Origin: Ficedula albicollis | Lineage: Eukaryota > Chordata > Aves > Passeriformes > Muscicapidae | NCBI RefSeq assembly: GCF_000247815.1 | Contig: NC_021675.1 | Location: 65,367,040 to 65,431,039, forward strand | Reading direction: 5' to 3' | DNA length: 64,000 nt | Shown: piece after piece, positions 27,167-41,422 of the stretch | Position numbering within the stretch: position 1 is the first letter of the stretch | Layout: each line of letters starts with the position of its first letter | The notes under the pieces: generated by a model | The model's input: the letters and a program-made list of their open reading frames with translations, nothing else | Database searches by the model: none | Told to the model about the DNA's origin: nothing | Program-made: the position numbers and the translations under genes

Positions 27167-27462
27167 TAAAGAGGTGCTTGACTCCCGAAATTGGTGTGCA
27201 GTGCCTGTCCCAGCACTCTCACAGCCTGTGCAGACAAAGCCATGGCTGGAGACTGGCAGGTGTCATGAAGGGATCACTGCTGATGTCCTACCAGAGCCTT
27301 TCTCAGAGCACAGCCTCTAACTTGTGTCTGCCTTTTCATCTGGTGCCTTTTTAAAATTATCTTTGAGACTGCTGGCAGCTTCTGGCTGAAATTTGCTGGT
27401 GAGTTAAAGATTTAATTTTGGAGGGTCCAGCAGGTAGATGGACAGACACAATTAGGAGAGCC
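26845..27462 (+). repeat. 289-bp direct duplication (26845-27133 and 27174-27462)
   Basis: Both copies begin GTGCTTGACTCCCGAAATTG and end near AGGAGAGCC, with a constant offset of 329 bp. I saw only a base or so of difference, ACATTTAGG versus ACAATTAGG. The spacer contains the 29-nt G tract. Copy 1 is continuous with left-hand sequence and copy 2 with right-hand sequence, as expected for a tandem duplication or a mis-joined contig overlap. Confidence 0.95.
27138..27166 (+). repeat. 29-nt G homopolymer between two duplicate copies
   Basis: A pure G run lies in the 40-bp spacer separating the 289-bp copies at 26845-27133 and 27174-27462. Copy 1 reads GCCTGGAGGG into the run, while copy 2 reads GCCGGGATTCC after the same point. 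The G run therefore sits at the duplication junction. Confidence 0.95.
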
Positions 27463-27750
27463 GGGATTCCTTTGAAAATCTGTCTGAAAGATGCTTAGAT
27501 ACTGCAGACAGAAGTAAGAAATGCCACCTGATTACTGCTTGGCCAAGGAGGGGATGTCCATCACCAGACCCTTATTCCCTCCCTAGACCAGGGAGTTTTG
27601 AAGTTGATTCTCAAGGCACTGCTCTTAACAGTGGCTCCTCAATAGGTAAAGGGGTTTTCCCAGGAAGAGGAAGAAGTTTCCACTTTTCCTGGAAACTTTC
27701 TGTTCCAGGTTATCATCAATCCAAAGCTGATTAGTTTTTTGAAGGGAGGT

Positions 27751-28016
27751 TTGTTACCCTTTCTGTGTTGTTTGCTGCTGTCTATGTGCCAGGCAATGCA
27801 AGCTCAACTCGTGTCAGGGGAAAAAAAAAGGGATAACTAAGGTCAGTAACGACTCAGGAAGGGAAATTCAAGCTTCTCTGTTTTGTTACCCTTTCTGTGT
27901 AGTTTGGTGCTGTCTATGTGCCAGGCAATGCAAGCTCAACTCGTGTCAGGGGAAAAAAAAAAGGGATAACTAAGCTCAGTAACCACTCAGGAAGGGAAAT
28001 TCAAGCTTCTCTGTTT
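27751..28016 (+). repeat. About 133-bp tandem duplication (27751-27882 and 27883-28016)
   Basis: The copies abut directly and start TTGTTACCCTTTCTGTGT. They differ at several positions (TGTTGTTTGCTG versus TGTAGTTTGGTG, AAGGTCAG versus AAGCTCAG, AACGACTC versus AACCACTC, 9 versus 10 A). The divergence makes this one more likely to be a genuine older duplication than an assembly artefact. Confidence 0.93.
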
Positions 28017-31000
28017 CTAGTGCTTCTGTGTATGTAAAGATTTAAAACTATGGACCGTTTCTTCTCTTTGAGGTGAGTGCCCTCAGCACTGGGCTATTCA
28101 TATCCTTGATGCCTCCTAGCTGGTCTCATAAGAAACTTACCCTACATGTTTTCTTCCTTCTTCCCTTATCTCTTAGCTATATCTAAATAAAATTGAATTG
28201 TGATGTTTTTGAAAGGGATGCTATCTTGGTTTGAACTTTCCTTGGTACCTAATCTTTCACTAGAATTCTGAAATGTTTGTTAATATAATCTTAAAGTTTA
28301 CAAAATCCTTTCCTGTTTAATTTTTGTGTTTCAGTCTGTGAAACTTCTCAGAATGTCAGATGATTAGATGAGTTTTGCCCCCTGTCCAAGAAGTTGATGG
28401 AGGGAAGTAAAAGGAAGTTCATTCTAGAGCTGCAAACATCCAATGAAGAATTTTTTAGTCAGTTGCTTCCTTTTATCTGCATTAACCATAAATCAGTGGT
28501 TATTTTATAGATTCCTTGTGATTACAGTAATCAACAACATGACTGTATCCTGAAATAGTTGGTGAAAGAAACTTCACAGCAACTCCTGAAAGGCACTGGT
28601 GTACCCAGATGACAGCACTGATAGTGTGTGGTCTTGCAGTCAAATGTGGTCTTTAGCTGCCTTTTCCCCCTGCAATTCTGAGTCTCATTTTCTTTGTTTT
28701 TCTGCTTCTCTTTTCTGAGGGAATAAAATAGTTTTTCTTTCATTCCTGGTTTTATGTTGTTTCTTAAATTATTCTTTGTGATACAGGTTTTTTTGCTTGG
28801 TGATTGATAGACAAATGAATTTCCACTGAAACTCATTAGCATTAAATGTTAATTTTTAAATGTAATGTTCAACTCTGTTCCGTTCTCTCTGATTTTATTT
28901 CCATTAGTCTTTTGTGAATGGAAGCATCTGCAAATACGTTCCTAAAATAATAGTTTTCCATGTAGTTTAAAATTTTTTAGCATTTGCTAAGGGATCACTC
29001 AAGGAAAATACTCCTGCCCTTCCTTGAAGTTGGATTCCTCCTTTTTAAAAGAAATACCAATTGGGTTTTCATGTCAGCTCCACTGGTGGTGCCAAAGGCT
29101 TGTTGGATACAAGCTGTGGTCTTTCCTGAGCCATGAAGTGCTCCAGAGGGATGATTGACTTTTATCTCCTGGTGCAATCAGCTGATTGGAAAACTTATTT
29201 GCTGAATAAAGTTTGTTGGATTGTTCTAGATGAAAACCTTGCATTTTATGCAGTTTTAAAAGCTCTCTTTTTAAATTATTTACAAGGCAGACTTGTAACT
29301 TAGCTTAAATTTGCTTTAACTTTCAGGCAGGTTAATCCTTTTGTGTTGATAAAATTTGGCAGATTTTTTTTGATAGAAAGATGGAGCTCAAAGTTAAAAC
29401 ACATGGCTTAGCCTCATTCTATGCAAGTCAATTCTGAATGTTCAATTTAATAGGAAAGATTTGTACTAATAATTTTGCTAATTAAGCCCAGTTGGCACAG
29501 ACAAGAGAACACTATTACATTTTGGAGTACTTATTTTTAATACCTTCATGCATCTCTTAAAACTCCTTTTGAGTACATGTGAGTACACATACGTAATACA
29601 GATCACTCAAAAATGTAATCAAATATTTTGTATCCAAAAATGAGATATTTAATTTAAAAAGCATGCTTAAACATGTTTTTAGGGTATTCCTGCACCCAGC
29701 TCCCTGGTCTTGGAGTAGCTGTGACCTCCAATTTGCCTCATGTTCGTGCCCATTCTTTCTTTTGTGTCCCTAGTGCAGTTCTTTGGTCTGGATGCAGTTT
29801 GTATCTGTTCTCCTTTTTGTTTTCTCTTGATGCCTGAGTGTGGCAGAGCTTGTTGTCTTATCAAAGCTGGGCTCTGGTTCCTGGAATTCTTTGCCTGTTT
29901 GTAACAGTTCCATAGGCCAGAACTGCCACAAGGTACAGAAATTAAAGGCTTATCAGCATTTCTCCATGGGAGCATAGAGGTATATTTTCTGTTGAAAATC
30001 TTTCTTTAATTTGGTGTTATAATTGAACTACATTACATCCAGCATAAAAGGAGGTTGATTTGTTAGTTGCAGTTAATTTAAAAGGCTGCTGAATACTCCC
30101 CGCTTCCGTCTGCAATATAAATGGCTTTTTTGATTTTTTGCTAAATTTTCAAATGTAGCTGAAGCATGGGACAGACCCTGACTTTAGGCTGCCAGGTTCA
30201 CAGGTGCCAGTGTTTTTATAAACCTTAAATTGTCTTTTAAATACAGACTCCATAAAATAGTAGAAGCAGAATTGTCATGATTTGTGGAAAGTCCATAAAT
30301 TTATATTTAATTTAGCTAGGTTACTTTACTATCTGAAAGGTTGAATTGATGTGAAGGAGTTTAGCTTAACAAAACTGATAGAACCTCTTATTTTAAGTAA
30401 ATGTACTGAAAACTGTAAAGTTCTAGAGAAGTGATTCTATGCAGCATTCCTTGGCTGTGAAGGTCAGAGCAAGAGGAGGGAGGGAAAGCCAAAATTATAC
30501 ATAGAAGCATGTTCAAGGTATCATCATATCCTTGACATTAGGTGTATAATCTGTGTTGTAGATTGGCAGTAAAGCCCAATGGTTTTGTATCCAAAACCAG
30601 ATGACATTGTTCTCCCCATTGATACATGCATAATGCTTTTCTGTGGTTTCTATTAATGATGTATTTGCCTTTTAATCAATTGCATTTCGATTACATTATG
30701 TCCTTTCAGCAGTATTAAAAGATTATGGGCTGAGAAAATAAAAATTAATTTGGTAAGAGAGTATTAGCCAGAAAAAAAGGAGTTAATTTCAAAAACCCCA
30801 CTCCAATATTAATCTACTGATGACCATTCAAGAAACAAGATATGCTGACATTGTTGCCAATTTTTTGTCTTTTATGACACCTAAAATACCAGGTCCTTGA
30901 ACCAGTTGCCTTCAAGCATTAGTTGAGTGTTCAGCTGCACCTGCTCCATCGTCTGTTGTGACCTGTGGTGCTACTTTTATTGTAGATGTCCAAAACAACA

Positions 31001-31927
31001 GTTAAGTTGCTAGTCAAGTACAAGGAAATGTCTTTTAATATTTAGCTCAAGTGAGCAACACTGATTTGGTTCTGTTTTACTTACTGAAAGGTTTTTTGTT
31101 TGGCCTTACAGAAGGTAAAGATAAGCTTTTTCTTTACAGGTTTATTTAAGAATAATATTGGTTATATGATGTTATCAGCAAGAAGAGATCAGCATAGCTG
31201 CTACTAAGACAAAAATGTATCTATACTTGAGGTTTCAGCAGTTGGGAAGGTTATTTTAAGATGCACTCACCATTTGAAGATGTTCCATTAATCCTTGAGA
31301 TTATCATATTTTTTAAATGGCAGGAAATTTCATAGAAACATTTAGAGTACGCTGGATGGGGTGTTTTCAGAACTCAGTTTCTGTGAAGCTTGGCTATAAT
31401 CCTCTCCAATTTTAAATTTTTCAAATATGACAGTGTCTTCTCTAAAAACATTTGTCTGGTTGAAAATAAAGTGGAAGAAAAGATTCCATGATAAACCAGG
31501 GTGTCATTCACTGACTTAGTGTTAGTCAATTCAGAAGTGATGTGGAAAAAATGCCTTTACAGAAGTTTTATTATGATACCCATACTTACACTGCAAAATA
31601 CCATAAAAGCTTTGTGTAGCAACTGAGAGTAAGCATGGTGAGCTGTCAGCTGAGTCAAGTCATTAGGAAACTCCTCTGCTCTCATTTTATCTGGCCACTT
31701 TATTTTCTTCTAGTTCTAATTTTAATAATTTTTACTGGGAAAATGCATTCTAACCTCATGTTTGAGCGATGTCCATGATATCTTAATTAAATCATAAATT
31801 GCTGACAGCATATTGATTATTAGTCTTGTAGCTGCAGCCTGCATTGACACTGTTGGCCTGTCTGTTCTGGCTTCCACCAGATGAAGGAAACTAGAATTCA
31901 AGCAGCTGGTGTGGTGTAAAGAAGTAA

Positions 31928-32443
31928 GAAGTAAGCTATGCACTCAGGATTTTTTTGGTTTGCTGATGTGATTTGAAGGTGCCTTCCTCATCTATCCCAT
32001 CTATGAGTGGCATCCTGTGAAGACCTGGAAGGTTGGTGAGGGCTGTAGGAGTTGAAAGCAGGTGCCTTTAGCAAGCAGTTCAGGACTTGCCTGAAGTTTG
32101 TGGTCTTCTCCATGGCTGTTTGTGGATCCCACTGGTGAGCAGGAGTGGGGAGCACTAACATTTCTCCTTGCAAAAGTCGGAGAACTCTTACAGAAGTAAG
32201 CTATGCACTCAGGATTTTTTTGGTTTGCTGATGTGATTTGAAGGTGCCTTCCTCATCTATCCCATCTATGAGTGGCATCCTGTGAAGACCTGGAAGGTTG
32301 GTGAGGGCTGTAGGAGTTGAAAGCAGGTGCCTTTAGCAAGCAGTTCAGGACTTGCCTGAAGTTTGTGGTCTTCTCCATGGCTGTTTGTGGATCCCACTGG
32401 TGAGCAGGAGTGGGGAGCACTAACATTTCTCCTTGCAAAAGTC
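31928..32443 (+). repeat. 251-bp direct duplication (31928-32178 and 32193-32443)
   Basis: Both copies begin GAAGTAAGCTATGCACTCAG and end CTTGCAAAAGTC. The offset is 265 bp, with a 14-bp spacer absent from the copies. I saw no differences between them. Confidence 0.95.
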
Positions 32444-34295
32444 TTGATGAGCTGTGCTTGAAAAGTACCTGACTCAGCACTGCACTCTACGCTATTGATA
32501 GTTGGAACATCAAGTCCCTTTCTGGGAATAAGGAAGAATATTTTGACCTACTTTAATGGAAGTGTAGCACTTAAAATATTTTCTTCAGCCCTAGGATTGA
32601 AAACAGTGTCCTACTTCCCACACAGGAGTCCAAAAGCCCTCTCCTGTTATCTTTGCAAACCTGTTTCTGTTCTCAAAGTGATAACCAGCGGGCACCAAGT
32701 GGAACTGCTGTGTGTAGGTGTAAAAAGCATTTCTTCGTACATCAGGTGAGTTATGAAGCTCTTCTGCAGGGTATTTTAGGTTACTGAAGTTTCATGAAGG
32801 TTGAAAGACTGAGTGGGTTAGTGGAAACAAAATCCACTGGGTTTACTGAAACAATTCTGATTGAAAGAGCTCTTGAATGGCAAATTGCTGGTGGCAGGGA
32901 GAGATTCTGAAATACAAGTCTTGTCCTTTTTTCATCTTTTTCTCACTGTTCTTTCCCTGAATCTAGCAGCAGGGGATAAAAAACAAAACAACCACTATTT
33001 AGCAAGATGGATCTTTGGTCTGGACCCATGATAAGCTTTTCCTGCACCTCAGTTGTTCTATCTTCCTTGCCCAAACATAGTAGAACTTTGAAGAGTCCTT
33101 CAGTTCTTTGAGGCTTTCAGCCTCATTATTAGAGTCAGAAACTAGAGCTACACTGCCCACCTGCAGTGCACAGTCCATAACCCAGCACTTCAGTGTCTAC
33201 AACCTCAGGTACCTGCTGCTGTGAATTTCTCATACTTCTCCATTAGGCCTGGCAGTGCAATAAATAATATCCATTCAAATATCCATTCTATAGGTGTTGT
33301 GAAAAATATTAATTTTAGAGTTCACTGTTCAGGTTTGTTTGTTTGTTTTTTGTGTAGCTCAGAATGGCTGGAGTATTCAAAGAAAGAGAAGCAGGATATA
33401 AAAAAATAGAAAGTAGCTCCCTGTGCTTGCAGTAATGCACAACATGGAATTGATTCATGTAACACATCTGTGACCAGGTCCCTACAAGTGGTGTGGTGTG
33501 TGATTAAAGATACAGCAGATCAAAACAAGGAGTAGCCAGCTGTGCTTAGAGTCCTTGTGGCAGCAATTTCTCCCTGTAGATGTTTTCTTACGTGTGAAAA
33601 GATGATAGCACTCATCTGTCTGAGGCTTAACTCATTACTGGTTTTATAGCAAGGTGAAAAGTCTATATATAGTTTCATAAAACCCCCAACAAGCTATTAT
33701 AGAACAGTGTTACTTAGTGTTTAATAATTTGCCTATTCAAGCAACTGTTTGTATTAAGGAATAATTGAAACATATTTACAGAGCAAATTTGAAAGAAAAA
33801 TAATAGCATTATCAAGCTAAAAAGCTATAGCACATAATTATTGTATATTTCATGATTCAGCAGCTGAGCTGTTTTTGTGCATGTAAATGATTTTTACTTA
33901 ATGGATTATTGCAGCAGTAGTGAGTGAGCAGCACAGGACTCTCGGAAGGGCGTACCTTGAGGACACTGCAGCAGCAATATTTTGCTGTGTCACGAGATTT
34001 TATCAAGCGTAAAGGACAGATTCCTTCATACTCGGGAGTTTTCAGATGGAAACCACAGATACATTTCTGCTGCCACTGTACAGTAATGCAAAACGTTCTT
34101 GAAAACAAACTGGTTCTGTTAGTACAGGGCTTTTTTTTTTTCCATTTAAATATTTCCTTGTGAAGTGTCTAACTTGTAACAGCAGTTATATAAACTATAT
34201 CAAAAAAATGAAGAAATTTATGTTTAATTACAAGAATTTTAAGAGTGGTATCTTTAATTTCTTATTTTTGAAGCAGGAGCAATAAAAATAGAAGT

Positions 34296-34845
34296 GGATT
34301 TTAGTTTGCTGTTACCGTGCTGTGTATTTGTCAAGTCCTATTACTAAGCAAATAGTAAAAATACTGTGTTGATTTTATTGCTTTAGTAATACAGTTACCA
34401 GAACCACTTTACTACACTTCTCCAGGATTTCCAACATGTTTGAGGGTGAGTACATAGGAGTAATTTCTCAGAGTTGGACTGTATCCAGTACATTCTGGAA
34501 GTGATCTTTGTACACAGCCAGAGATTTGGGTGCTAGATAAGGCAGGTATGGCTTCAGTAGGATGAGATTTGGATTTTAGTTTGCTGTTACCGTGCTGTGT
34601 ATTTGTCAAGTCCTATTACTAAGCAAATAGTAAAAATACTGTGTTGATTTTATTGCTTTAGTAATACAGTTACCAGAACCACTTTACTACACTTCTCCAG
34701 GATTTCCAACATGTTTGAGGGTGAGTACATAGGAGTGATTTCTCAGAGTTGGACTGTATCCAGTACATTCTGGAAGTGATCTTTGTACACAGCCAGAGAT
34801 TTGGGTGCTAGATAAGGGAGGTATGGCTTCAGTAGGATGAGATTT
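34296..34845 (+). repeat. 275-bp perfect-junction tandem duplication (34296-34570 and 34571-34845)
   Basis: The unit starts GGATTTTAGTTTGCTGTTAC and ends GGATGAGATTT, and the two copies abut with no spacer. Differences seen are GGAGTAATTT versus GGAGTGATTT and AAGGCAGG versus AAGGGAGG. Confidence 0.95.
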
Positions 34846-37800
34846 ATCTCCAGAAAAAAAAAAAAAAAAGTAATTACTAGTAAATTGCATTGAACTGGGG
34901 ATCTGCCCTAAAATAAGGCAGTGATGCAAACATTAATGAGCAGATATTAGCTAACAGGCTTCTACAAATAAAAGGGGGTAATATGTCATTTCTAGAACAG
35001 TTCATTAGTCCTGGGGATGGTCTCAATTACAACCCTGTGTCTGTGCCAAACCCCTAAATGTGTAAATTCTACACGATGTATATGTAGGCTGTTCAAATAC
35101 AGTATTGTGTTGACTTGTGGTTTTTTTTGAAGAACAACATCTTTCTACTGCACTGATAAAGTCGAGGGAAGAATGGAGAAATATCCAGCAAACTTTGGCA
35201 TTTCTGATGGAGCCTTTAATGTCAGGCCAAGAAGTAATAGAGCTACAGAGAGATGTGAAGATGCATAGAATGAAGCTGGTAACACTGTTTGCTTTGGCCT
35301 TTTCTCAAACATCTATGTGATAACAGGAAACTTTTTGTTGAACTTGAGAGTCAAATAAATTAAAACAAACATTCCTACTTAAAGGAGCCTCGTCCCCAGC
35401 CAGAGTCTAACTTTCTGGTTTATTGAAATCTAATCTCTCAGGTTGTTGAAATATAACACTAATGCAAAATTTTGGGGGTTGCCAAGATGCTGTTTGATGT
35501 CTGTATTACCACAAGCATGCTACTGTTTTCACTGCCCTTGGCAGTGGTTGTTTCAGTGAGGGGCACTAGCTGAGCACCCTTGGGCACAGCACCTTTTAAC
35601 TCTGATCCACAGAAGAAGGTTTAACAAATTCTGTGCAGATTTGCTGTATAAACTTTTTATTTCTGGCCTGAATTCAGAGTCTGTCCCTGAGTTTTGCAGT
35701 GATGTGATGAGCCACAGTTAAACCAGCAAGATCATGAGTGGAAGAAGGAAGGTCATCTATAAATTGTCTAAGGTTTTACTTGAGATGACGTGATCTGGAA
35801 GTTTCTATCATTTCTTGTCAAATGTGAAGGAACTTGCACTTTGGATAACACATCTCCTTCAGGCTCTTCAGGTGGCAGGAAGGATGTGAGCCCGAAAAGG
35901 ACTCAGATCAACTTCCTTGGATCTGAGGTTTAGATGGGAGAGCAGTTATTCTTGAAAGCTACCCTGATGGCTATGTTTCTGTACCTTTACAATAAAAGTC
36001 ACTTATTCCTCATGAAAGAGCATTTAGGAACTGAAATATATCTTAGGCTGTCCACTGTGCTGTATTTTTAATATTGAGGACATTAGTTTCTGGATCTCTG
36101 AATGCAACACTCCTTAAAAGCTGTGTGTGTGTTTACTTTTCCAAAGGGGGCAAAGAAAAATATGTGTGTTTATGCTTATCCTGAAGTTGTACATCCTGTT
36201 AATTTCTGTATCCATGCTGCAAAGAACTTTTCAAAATTTGGTGTTGAAGCTGAATTGCTTTATATTTTAATTTTTATCCTTGTATATTATACGTTAATTT
36301 TCACTTGGAGCTCAATCTCTTTTCTGGGGGATACAATTGCATTTTTCAGCTATGGTTTATAGGCCTATACATTCATAAATACTTCCAATTCTGAAATACC
36401 TTCCTTGTGTAGTCAACATAAAGCCATTCTTGTATGTCTGCCTACTCCTGTTCCCTTTAAAGTTGTGTATCAGATATTTCTGTTTCCATTTATGTCTGAT
36501 ATTTTGGTGCCCTTTCTTCCTCCATGTATCAGAATCCACTTGCATTATCTCAGCTGATTATACCAACATCCTCATTACTTATGCTCCTTCACACACTAAA
36601 TTAGCATTGAATTATGTGTTGCATGAATTTACTTGACAGATAAAAGGAAGAACATTTCTTGTGTCTTGAATGAGGAAATGAGTACAGTTAAAACATTGTG
36701 AAGGCTGGCCATCTGCAAAGAGGGACAGTGTCTGTTTTCTGTGAGAAAGTGAAAAACAATGCAGTGTGCATTGCCCTATCAGAGCACTTGCATCCTTTAT
36801 ACAAGGCACAAAAGAAGGGCTCCCAAATATTCCTCAGTTTTTCAGATAGAGACTTCATTTATTAAACTGGCACAAATGAAAAAAACAGTGGTACAAAAAA
36901 ATTGCATATTTGAAGGTACATGTGAGCAAATGTACAGAAACAATTCTCTGATGGTTCAGCTTCTACATAGGTCCTTATTTCAGAATCCAGAACTGGTCAT
37001 TATTGCTTCCATGTGTACACCGTATTTCACATACATTTTAATCTGTGTGCATCAATAAGGCAGAATGCCTGCTCTGAGTAAGCACTTTGGAGTCCATCTC
37101 CAAACTCTGCTTTAATCAATATTGTTTGCAGTGACAGAGTGCTGTGTAGAGTCTCCTTTTCTTGTCTAACCTCAGATGGGAAATACAACAGATGGGTTTC
37201 ACCGTGTGTTTTTGGCAAGGAATAGCATGAAAATAGAAATAAACCTTATTACATATGTGCTTCTCAGCACGATGCTTGTAATCTGCAATAAATATCACTA
37301 AAAAAGTGCAAACTTATTGCCAGTTAACCATTAATCAGGGAAAAAAAGTTTAATAGAATGAGCTTGAGAGCAAATGTATCTTAACCTTTACAATAAAAAC
37401 TGGTGGTAGGGTGTTTCTTCTTGTGGCCTCAGATGAGATGACAATATAACTCAGTGTGCTGTCATGAGCCAAAAGAAGATGCAGTTACATACTTTTCCAG
37501 AAACAGCAAATCCATTGTTGTGTGAGCAATATAAAAATATGTAAAATATAACAGACTAAAGGATGGAATATAATTAGAAGACAAAACTGCATATCTCTAG
37601 TTTTGTTTTCAACAGTACATATTTCTACAAATTACCAATTAACATTTTAAGTCACCTGAATTCTACCACTATGTGTGAATCACCTAGGTTTGGTAGATAC
37701 TCAGTGTTTTCAAGAAAACTCTAGCATGTTTCTGAGCTCTAGGTGATCCAACTGTTATCAAGACATTTGAGATGATGAAGTTGTTAAATCTGTAAAATAC

Positions 37801-40800
37801 CTGGAGCTGGAATGGAGATGACAGAGGTTGTCTGTGGTTGCCTGTGTGGGGTAAGTCTTGGGTACCTCAGTATCTGAGCTGTGCATCCTGTCCCAGTCCT
37901 AGTGATGCAGCTGCCCTGGAGGCTTTTTGGAGGTCACAGATGAGGCTGTGTGTTATCCAGGACTATCAGCAAGATTTAATTTTAATAATGATTCATCCAG
38001 CCTCTTGTGCAGCTCAGCTTGTAGTCTAGTTTCTCTGTGTTCGTACACTAAGTTTTTTGGTTGTGTTTGTTTTTTGTTTGTTTTTTAAATCCTATCAACT
38101 AGGATAAATAGAAGCTTAAAAATATTTTTAAATTTAGAGATTAATGGTTGATTGACTTCTTTGGATAAGGCTAGATTCTGGACTCTCTGTGATGTGTGAG
38201 ATGCTGTGTTCTGTAGCATAATGCACCATGATTCTTTCTACTGAGGACTGGGCAGTATTTTCCTAACAGTGTTTCTTCTCCATGCTTTTCTTCAAATCTC
38301 TTCTTTGAGGGCCACTTTGAAGAATCAAGAGCCACCTTAAATCCCAGGGCCACCTATAGGATGTAATGAAATTCTAAATCTTTCAGGCTTTTTCATTATA
38401 TATATGGCAATTATATCAATTTTTGGTGATAATCCTGGTCGTTCTGTATTCCCCAATGGCCAATGCAACATTCTCTGACCCACCACAGACTCATCAGCCA
38501 TGTCAACTCTTCCCTGAAAACAAAATGTTCTCTTTAACTGGAAACTCTGAAGGAAAAATTGATGTCACCTTCCCATTCAATGTTTCCATCATTTCACTGA
38601 TGTCAATTCTGTGCTTCCAGTAAAGACAGTGAAGAAACAGTCAAGATTCAACTGCAGCAATTCATGTAAGCCCAGAGCCAATGAACCTTTTACTTCATTC
38701 TGTCAGTCTGCTCAGTTGTGGATTTTATACACATATGCCATACCTTCAATTATATATTTTGAAACTGGTTGGTTGAGTAATATCAAAAGAAATGTATATG
38801 TTCAAATGCAGAGTAAATCAATAAAAGTGTAGCAGTGTAAGGAAACAGAACGGAAAAAAAAAAAGTATTCTGCCCATGTGGGACTTCACAGCCCTCAGTA
38901 ACTCAGGCTTCTGGGTTTCCTGAGTGCCAGAAACCTTAAAGCATTTGAGACCAAGTTGGCTTCCAGAGGACACATTTCATTTACACCCTCTCCCTCACCT
39001 CCTGTCGTGTCTGAGGTGTGAGGTTCCTTACAGACACACCTCGCTGCTCTCGTACAGGCTTCCATGACCAGGAGAGAGAATCTAAAATAGCATTAATCAA
39101 TTCAATTCAATCTCTGCTTTGACTTTCCCAATTCAGCAGTACTATTTTTTGTAAGTAATGTGGGGCTGTTTCTGATCTCCAGCTTAAGTAAGACCAGAAA
39201 ATTTTTTTGTAAATGAGTATTTTCTTTTTTTTTAAATCAGAAAGTTTCTACACATTACTCTGTTGACAGTCCCTTGAAGACAATTTTTGGCATGGCTAGA
39301 TCACAATGAGCCATAGCAAGTTAGTTTACATATTTTATTGTGACCACAGATGTTATCTTAAATACAGGCTCTGTATTCTTATTCTTCTTTTCTGACATAC
39401 AATTCTCTCCCCTTTCTTTCTTCTTTTCTAAGAGCTTCAACTGCACTAAACAAATTTTTCTGCAGATATTTCTATTGTAACAATGTCTAGCTAATGAATA
39501 AAAAATTGCAAATCAGCATCTTAAACCTCAAATATTTTCATGTAACATTCCTATTGCCTCATGCTATGATTATCTGTTCTTGTTCCCCCATCCCTTTTGG
39601 TTGACTTCTCAAATGTGGAAAATCTACTCCTCTGTATCCTTGTAAAATCCCATTTCTCTACAATGTTACATGCTCTAGTGAGCCATTTAATGTAGAGTTC
39701 AGTTGTTTTTGTTTACTGATGCTGTAAATTTTAGGTATTTCACTCTTCCTCACCCCAAAAGCCCAAGTGAACCAAAAGGACAGTTTGATCTTTTCAGATA
39801 CAGTCACTTCTGCAGAATGAGTTTACCCTTTTGGTGATGGGATTTCCTCTTGTGGGGGTGGGGGAAATGTCAGATTCAAAATACACTGCACTCAGCAAAG
39901 GGAGTGACCTGAACAATTTTAAAATGAGAACTTGACTAAAAGTAGTTTGAGGAAAATGAGAGGGATAGCTTAACTTCTGGCATTTTTAGTATCTCTTGAT
40001 TTATCTGAGCTGTATAAGCAAATGACAGGTCTTAAATATTGGAGTATAGAATTTTTTTTCTTTTCTTATTGCACCCATTTTGTTTTTTTAAAAAAGGAAA
40101 AGACTTAACTCCAGTCTTTCTAGACACAATTATATAGACACAACACTCATAATATTTCATAATGGAAGTAAAAATCCATTTTTTGTATATTAATGCTATC
40201 CTGTTATCACTGACAGCAATACTGTTAATGTTTATGGATATTTGAAGTATTTGTAGTAGGAGATATGTTAGTGCTGGATTTAAGAGAATGGATAAGGTAC
40301 TTATCAAGGCACTGTGGATGTGAGTTCGGGAAGACTTTGGTGCTATATGGTGCTCTGCAAAGATTTTTCAAAAAAAATGTATTCATTTCAATAATTAATT
40401 TTTATTCTTACATCATCATCCCTGTTATTAATCAATTCTTTACCTTTTCAATTTTGTGCATGTCTTAATGTTAAATCTGATTTTTTTTAATGACTCCTGC
40501 TTTCTTTTTCTGACATTCAACACTTTATATGATTAAATGACTGTTTAAATGGCTGTGTAGTTCTGTATTCTGTGAAGTTTGTATGTTTGGAGACAAGTTC
40601 TGTGGACCTTCTCATGGGACTAAAATTTTCTTTCTAGATTCTTCACTGGTGCAAAATAGGAAATAATTCCTAATCCTGCCCAGAAAATTCTGGGTGCCCC
40701 AGACCATGACCATGCTACAAAATGAAGAAATATTGTTAAAAATATCTGTTTACTTTGTTACTTTGTCTTCAACTGTTTGAGTTATTGAAAGGGATGAGGA

Positions 40801-41325
40801 TGTTTGCTTAGTTGGTGTAGGGAATTTCTACTTCAAACAAAATGAAACTCTTCTCCTTGAATGGCTGTAGCTTCTCACCCATTTTTAAGTGCTGTCCACG
40901 CCAAGGACTGCAGTGGGAAACTTTCCTACCTTGTTAATTTGCTCCCAGTTTTTCCTTTTCTAAACTGTGTTGAGTTTTTCTGCTGTGATTAAAAAGTAAT
41001 TCGGTTCAAATTATCCAAGTGTTACAAGGGACACAAAAGTGTTACAAGTATGCAATGGAAGCTGTTCTTCCTCATCAGTCAATTGTGTGTTCATTCGGGT
41101 GGTGGAGGAGAGCTGTGTGTCTGGAGTAGGGATTTACAGCCCAGATTAGGTTACAACACTTGTATTTTTCCATTATGTATTATTCAGTGCATTTTAGCAA
41201 AGAAGTGAAATAGGATGTGTCAGGGTATCGTAGAGTTCAGCCTTCACTACAGGATCAGTTGCTGCTTTTTTGGAGAATTACAGAGTGTTTGTCTCCACAG
41301 AAAGAAGCCTCGAGTACAGGGAAAT

Positions 41326-41422
41326 ACTCTGCTTTGAAGCCTTAGTATTGCCAGTATTTCTAAAAATGATTAAGCCTTTTTTTTTGTTGTTGTTGGCCAA
41401 ACAAGTTTTTGAGCTTCTGAAG
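41326..41422. repeat. Unnamed dispersed repeat, copy A
   Basis: CTCTGCTTTGAAGCCTTAGT, ATTGCCAGTATTTCTAAAAA and TGATTAAGCC, ending near GAGCTTCTGAAG, resemble 42841-42944 with about one change per six bases plus indels. The two copies lie 1.5 kb apart in the same orientation. The family is not recognised. It could be a remnant of an old transposon or an ancient local duplication. Confidence 0.7.
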
